Part shown: in pieces, positions 59,700-64,000 of the stretch | Position numbering within the stretch: the stretch's first letter is position 1 | How the letters are laid out: every line of letters starts with the position of its first letter | Assembly (NCBI GenBank): GCA_029721435.1 | Contig: CM056573.1 | Location: forward strand, 3,630,001 to 3,694,000 | DNA length: 64,000 nucleotides | From: Gymnothorax reevesii | Taxonomy: Eukaryota; Chordata; Actinopteri; Anguilliformes; Muraenidae | Reading direction: 5' to 3' | Position numbers and translations under genes: made by a program | Notes under the pieces: generated by a model | What the model saw: only the letters and a program-made list of their open reading frames with translations | The model's database searches: none | What the model was told of the DNA's origin: nothing

Positions 59700-60900
59700 G
59701 TACAGCATGTCATTATGGCAAATGTTCAACATCTTGAACTAAACTATATTTATTAAGGTATCAAATGTGCCTTTTTTCACTACAGGCGAAACGGCTGTTT
59801 TTACACATAAACATAATATTGATGCTCCCTGGTTGTTTTGGCTAACATCTGCAAACCAGATATTGCGATTGATGTCAAAAAATGTAGATCTGTTAGTCTG
59901 CTAAACATATGCAGACTTATTAGCCAGATTTGAGGGCCAAGCAGCTGCTGTATCTGCCGAGGCTTATCAGCTATACCAGGAGGCTGATGTCAGCATCTGC
60001 CAGTGTTTTACAAAATCACCAACACACCACGTTTTAGTTTCTTTGTCTTTGTCAAGCTGTATACAGTTGATGTATCTAACATGGCGTCATCTTTGGCACC
60101 GTGCTCCATCCGAGCCTCCAGAAAATGCTAAGTCCCGCAAGAACAAAGACGACCTGAGGCTCCCAAACTCTGCGTGAGCCAAGAATCCATCCCTTTGGGA
60201 AAAACGCACCCCAAAAACGAATCAGAAGGATTTTCGGCATTTCACCCTCTTCAGTGTCTAATTTAATTACAGAATGGAAGGAAGACAGTCAAATCTCAGT
60301 TCATGAAAGGCAAAAAAAATATAGGAACAGATATAAATGCTTACGAGAAAGTCAAGTATACAATAAATCAAAGTAGCAATTTTCAATAAATGAAACAGAA
60401 TTAATAAGGACCCTGAAAGCATCAAAATTAATGGATGCTTCCAATTCTAGGGCAACCAGTAGCCGCCTCCATTTATAAACCAAGAAGAAGATGAAAGAGA
60501 CGGTTTCTAATTAATGAGGGGGTGAGAGAAAGTCACACGTTTACGAGAGAATACGCAGTATAAACTGACACAGGGAACAGATACCGAATAAGAGGAAAGT
60601 TTATCTGACACTGCTATGTAAATGAACCAGGCAAAGGTGTCCTAAAGCTCAAAGTGAGGTCAGGTTTACCTCCTCATACAATATACATCAGTGCTGTAAA
60701 ACCATCAGACTGCAGATGTTGATGAGACCTGACTGTTTTGTATCTGTTTGGGCAGTTTGGGTGAAGCATTTACACCTGCGAAAGGCCAGTCCGTTCCAGA
60801 GAGAATCCCAGGTGTCCAAAAATAAAACACCACAGATGTTCACCAGATTTTCAACCCATAATGGAAGAGGCATGATGGTGGGCGACTCCGAGGCGAGCAG
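59700..60900. other. bach2 intron DNA, nothing recognised
   Basis: No gene or repeat end could be recognised here or in 55330-56700. The same holds for 62368-62990 and 63470-64000 on the far side of the central exon. Confidence 0.4.
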
Positions 60901-60942
60901 GTGCCTCACATGGTGATACACAAGAGAAATAAGGACACTCAC

Positions 60943-62367
60943 CTCTGGGCCTTTCCTCGGGAGGAGGCATGACTCGCTGTCTCCGTCAGAGAAAGAGCCG
61001 GACTCGTCGCTGGAGTTGGTACCGCACGATCGCTCGCACTTGAGTTTGGTGCCCGATGGGGCGAAGAGAGGGTCCCCCCCACCTCTCTGATCCCGCGGGT
61101 CGGAGGCCAGACAGCGAGCGGCACTAGACCAGGGCGAGGAGGAGAACTCAAACTGGGGCAGGCTACACGGGGAGCCCCCACTGCCGTCCTCCGCGTACGA
61201 GTAGGATGAGCAAGAGCTGGAGGTGCGAGTGCGTGTTTCCGAGGGCGGAGAGCGAGGGCACACCTTGATGGGCACGGAGCAGCTGGTGTTGGGACGTGGG
61301 CGGCATTGGGAATACGCCTGGGAGCAGGGCAGGGATTGGCTGCCGTTGGCCCATAAACCCTTAGTCGAGTACTCTGGGAGCTCCTTATGGAGACCGTTCC
61401 TCCCGGGGTAAGAGTGGGCCGGAGCACAGAGTTGCTCTGAACCCCTCAGGGCAAATATGACACTCTGTCGGTCTATTTCCACCTCCTGCTTGCAGGCCGA
61501 GACACTAGAGGGCAGCAGCCTGGTGGGGAAACCCTCCATCTCCTCGGGCGATGCTGCCGGCATTTCCAGCTTGACGCTGGAGAAAGATCCTGGTCCATTT
61601 TTCTGGTTGCCCTGAGATGCAGCTTTTCCCTGGGAGCCAGGAGACGGACTGTCCGCAGACAGCTGCCGAGAGCTCCGCAGGCCAGTCAGGCTGCTGCCTC
61701 TTCTGACATAAGAGCGAAGGCACAGAGCCGATTTGCCGCCCTTGGACCGGTCCATAAATGAGAGGCTGGATTGTGCATCACCAGCCTCCATCGCCAGCAC
61801 ACCATCCCCGTCACAGGAGTCCATCTCATCCTCATCAGAGGACAGGCATGCAGGCGCCATCTCATCATCGGCACCTGGTTCCGACTTAATCTGCACCAGA
61901 GGTAACATTGGCTGGCCACCATCAGGCCCATCCAGGCCCTCCTGTGAAGCTGAGGTACTGGTGTGTGTGGAGGGGTCACTGTTCTGATTGGTGCATGCCC
62001 ACTGGTACTTCCTGTACTTGGGGCAGCGGGGAAAGTCGTGTTTGTGGGATTCCATCCCGAGGAGGCTTTCTGGGGTTGACTGCGGCAGTTCAGAGTCGGA
62101 CGGCGAGGCGGTGTCGGTGGCAGTGGGGGTCCCGGGTCGCCCACCCTTGTCCTCGTCTCCTCCTGCAGGCAGCGTGTCGTGGCGCCGTAGCAGACCGTCC
62201 CTCTGGCTCAGGAGCTGGGACTCCAGGAAGCGGAAGCAGGAGTCCTCCAGGTTGTGCATGCGCAGGATCTCCGCACATCGGACCACCTCCTGGATGTTCT
62301 CCTTGCAGAGTAGCAGCTTGGCAGTGTAGGCGAACTGCAACAATGGGGCAAAACCCTTGGCAGTGAC
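60943..62367 (-). CDS. bach2: bach2 exon: end of BTB domain and long central region
   Basis: On the minus strand the acceptor is TTTTGTGCAG before 62367 and the donor GTGAGT follows 60943 (475 codons, phase 0). Residues 1-55 (VTAKGFAPLLQFAYTAKLLL through MHNLEDSCFRFLESQLL) are the C-terminal helices of the BTB dimerisation domain. The rest is low-complexity repressor region with conserved islands: YRKYQWACT, VQIKSEP, CKQEVEIDRQSVIF, KGLWANGSQSLP, VPIKVCPRSPP, TRTRTSSSCSSYSYAEDGSG and CGTNSSDESGSFSD. IKSE and VKLE fit SUMO consensus sites. RTRTSS fits an Akt site reported for mammalian BACH2. The VCPRSPP cysteine-proline is a haem regulatory motif. GC content is high. Confidence 0.95.
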
Positions 62368-62992
62368 CTGCACAAAAGAAAAAAACATAGATGTTCATAA
62401 AAAGCATTGCACTCAAAATAATAGCAGAGGATTGGTGAACCGTTGGCAGAACTCATCTGCATGGAATGTCTGAATTGCTGACGCAATCAATAACAAGCTT
62501 CATTAGGAGGCCAAAGCAATTAGAAGCAGCTGAGTGATCAAACTGCAGCGCTCAGTAATGAGCGAACATAATGTCCTGCGGCACTGATATCTCAGCAAGA
62601 GTCTATTTCAATGCAGCACACGTTTCAGGGGATGTGGCAAGACAAGGTGTAGTTAAGATGGACAAACAGCCATTTAAGTTAACAGATATACAACTTATTA
62701 TTGGCTATTAGCAGTCTATCTTAACGGCAGCTAACATTAACAGGTTAGTTAGAATCAATATTAGCCAGGTCAACAGTTATTTCGAGAATACTTCTAATTA
62801 GATACCCATCGCATTGGCCTATAGATGACACAAGGTTTCCTGACTGCAGCGGACATTACCACAGCTTAGCACAGCTTTATGTCACAGTTCATAACTTTGT
62901 TAACCCAAAAGCATTGAACTGCAACACCTTTTTTTTTTTAATGATTGACTAGGCTAACTCAGCAATCGTAGCTGCCGGGTTGGCTAGCTCTG

Positions 62993-63465
62993 TTACGGCG
63001 CCGCATTTGTGGAGCAATAGTGACTTACATGGCGTGGGTTCGATCCCCGGTCGTACCAACCGACAGTGATCGGCAGCTTTTTCAGAGCAGCGCATGATTG
63101 GCTAAACGCTGTAGGGATGCAAATTGGGAAGGGACTGCTGGGAAGAGAAATTAAAAATGATTGGCTTGTTTGTTGCTCAAGCGCCTCCTGTTGGCCAGCC
63201 AGGTGCTCATCAGTGAGATTTTCAGCTTGTCCATGTTTGGGTATCCTCCGCCCTCGTTCTAAACTTTCAACCAATGAGTGTAAAGACACAGGGGTAACAG
63301 GCACGTGCTTCGGAGGAGAGCCGCAAACTGTCTCTCTCTCTCCCGAGTTGGCAACAAGGGCTCGCATACGTGCAAGCCTTGTACATAGTTCTCGAATTGG
63401 GCAATCCAGATTCGGGTGGGATTGGAGATGCCAAATTATAATAAATAAATAATAAAAAAACAAAG
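62993..63465 (+). mobile_element. tRNA-derived SINE-like repeat
   Basis: GGGTTCGATCCCCGG at 63036-63050 is an intact RNA polymerase III B box (tRNA T-loop type) near the left end. A body of about 380 bp follows and ends in an A/T-rich tail (AAATTATAATAAATAAATAA). This is the plan of a long tRNA-derived SINE. No clear A box or target duplication could be fixed. The complementary strand has a long open frame by chance. It lies in the bach2 intron upstream of the central exon. Confidence 0.5.
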
Positions 63466-64000
63466 CAATTATTCCAGCACCAAGATTATTTCTGTCACGA
63501 TCCAACGCTACGGTCCAGCTTGCAGCACCTTACCCATTTCAGATTTATTAAGGTAAATAATTTCTGTTACCCTCTGAAATTTCAGTACTGCAGAAATACA
63601 CATTAAACTCCCAGCTAGAAAAAAAAAACCACTCAACTCTCACTCAATTGTGAACTTTTACAAGATCTTATCAATATTATATTTACATGTATAAGGAGGC
63701 GAGAGAGATCCTCCTGGTGCTTTTTTTCCCCCTGCTAACCCTGTTTTCCAGCGCATGTGTGATGTTTAACATCACATTTAAAAAAAGAAAGAAAGAAAAG
63801 AAAATAGCGATCTCCTCTACTGGGAGATGCGAAAGGGGTCAGTCGCCTATTTTTTAAAAACCTGCACATACCCACCAAATTTAGAGCAAAATTTGCAAAA
63901 CTGCGTAGAGAAATTTTGAAGTCTCCAATGACCAAATGAAACACTAGACGGCACTTGTAGCCCCTTTTTTAATCACGTTTGGCATCAGTTTAACATGTCC

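Larger units (their letters stand above)
51103..62367 (-). other. bach2: bach2 gene, 3' part (three coding exons in the window)
   Basis: This is the gene span for BTB and CNC homology 2, a nuclear repressor that pairs with small Maf proteins at Maf-recognition/antioxidant-type elements and is released by haem; in vertebrates it governs lymphocyte fate. Exons at 60943-62367, 55123-55329 and 51103-51573 join in phase 0 (475 + 69 + 156 codons = 700 residues plus stop). Human BACH2 is about 841 residues, so roughly the first 85-90 (most of the BTB domain) are encoded beyond base 64000. BACH2 rather than BACH1 is supported by the CPRSPP...TRTRTSSSCSSYSY block. Teleosts usually keep two co-orthologues (a and b); which one this is cannot be told. 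Confidence 0.93.

Noticed and set aside
60939..62366. Several 60-160-codon frames on both strands over the large bach2 exon
   Set aside because: They are out-of-frame shadows of GC-rich bach2 coding sequence.
63036..63050. Possible tRNA gene
   Set aside because: Only the T-loop/B-box part is present; no cloverleaf, anticodon arm or acceptor stem can be formed, so a SINE head is more likely.
62993..63505. 170-codon open frame on the minus strand
   Set aside because: It is antisense to the SINE-like repeat with a polymerase III B box, and the peptide resembles no protein family.

Overview
This window looks like a piece of a teleost fish chromosome. It holds the 3' parts of two vertebrate developmental genes arranged tail to tail, with GT-AG introns crowded by Tc1/mariner-like and other fish-type DNA transposon remains. 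I cannot name the species. The proteins are recognised by their resemblance to human CRIM1 and BACH2; no database search was possible.

Bases 1-35696 (+ strand) carry the last ten coding exons of crim1: four antistasin-like repeats (the first only as its last few residues), von Willebrand factor C (VWC) domains 3-6 with one domain per exon, a juxtamembrane linker, a transmembrane segment and a short conserved cytoplasmic tail. The exons join in frame to 549 codons plus a stop. The signal peptide, IGFBP domain and VWC1-2 lie upstream of the window. The nine introns (0.8 to 9.3 kb) are full of degenerate Tc1-like elements, three copies of a TTAA-flanked MITE, other foldback MITEs, a retroposed insert with a 16-bp target duplication, and a striking 2.1-kb palindrome with arms of about 0.9 kb in the intron before the transmembrane exon.

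Bases 35697-51102 are convergent intergenic DNA. They include the crim1 3' UTR, a TTAA-flanked MITE with 14-bp inverted ends, a degraded L1-type ORF1 piece, a Tc1-like remnant, a near-perfect 35-bp-arm hairpin, a 0.37-kb foldback, and probably a long bach2 3' UTR on the minus strand. AT-rich stretches around 38.3-40.4 kb could hold conserved non-coding DNA, which only alignment could show.

Bases 51103-62367 (- strand) carry the last three coding exons of bach2: the end of the BTB domain with the long central region, the CNC/basic region, and the leucine zipper with the C-terminal region (700 residues here). The exon with most of the BTB domain lies beyond base 64000. Introns contain Tc1-like elements, one rearranged by inverted and direct duplication, an LTR-like segment, and a tRNA-derived SINE-like repeat near 63.0 kb.

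The two genes have no direct biochemical link: crim1 encodes a membrane protein that binds BMP/TGF-beta-type ligands, and bach2 a haem-responsive transcription repressor. I see no new multi-gene system. The most unusual structure is the 2.1-kb intronic palindrome.
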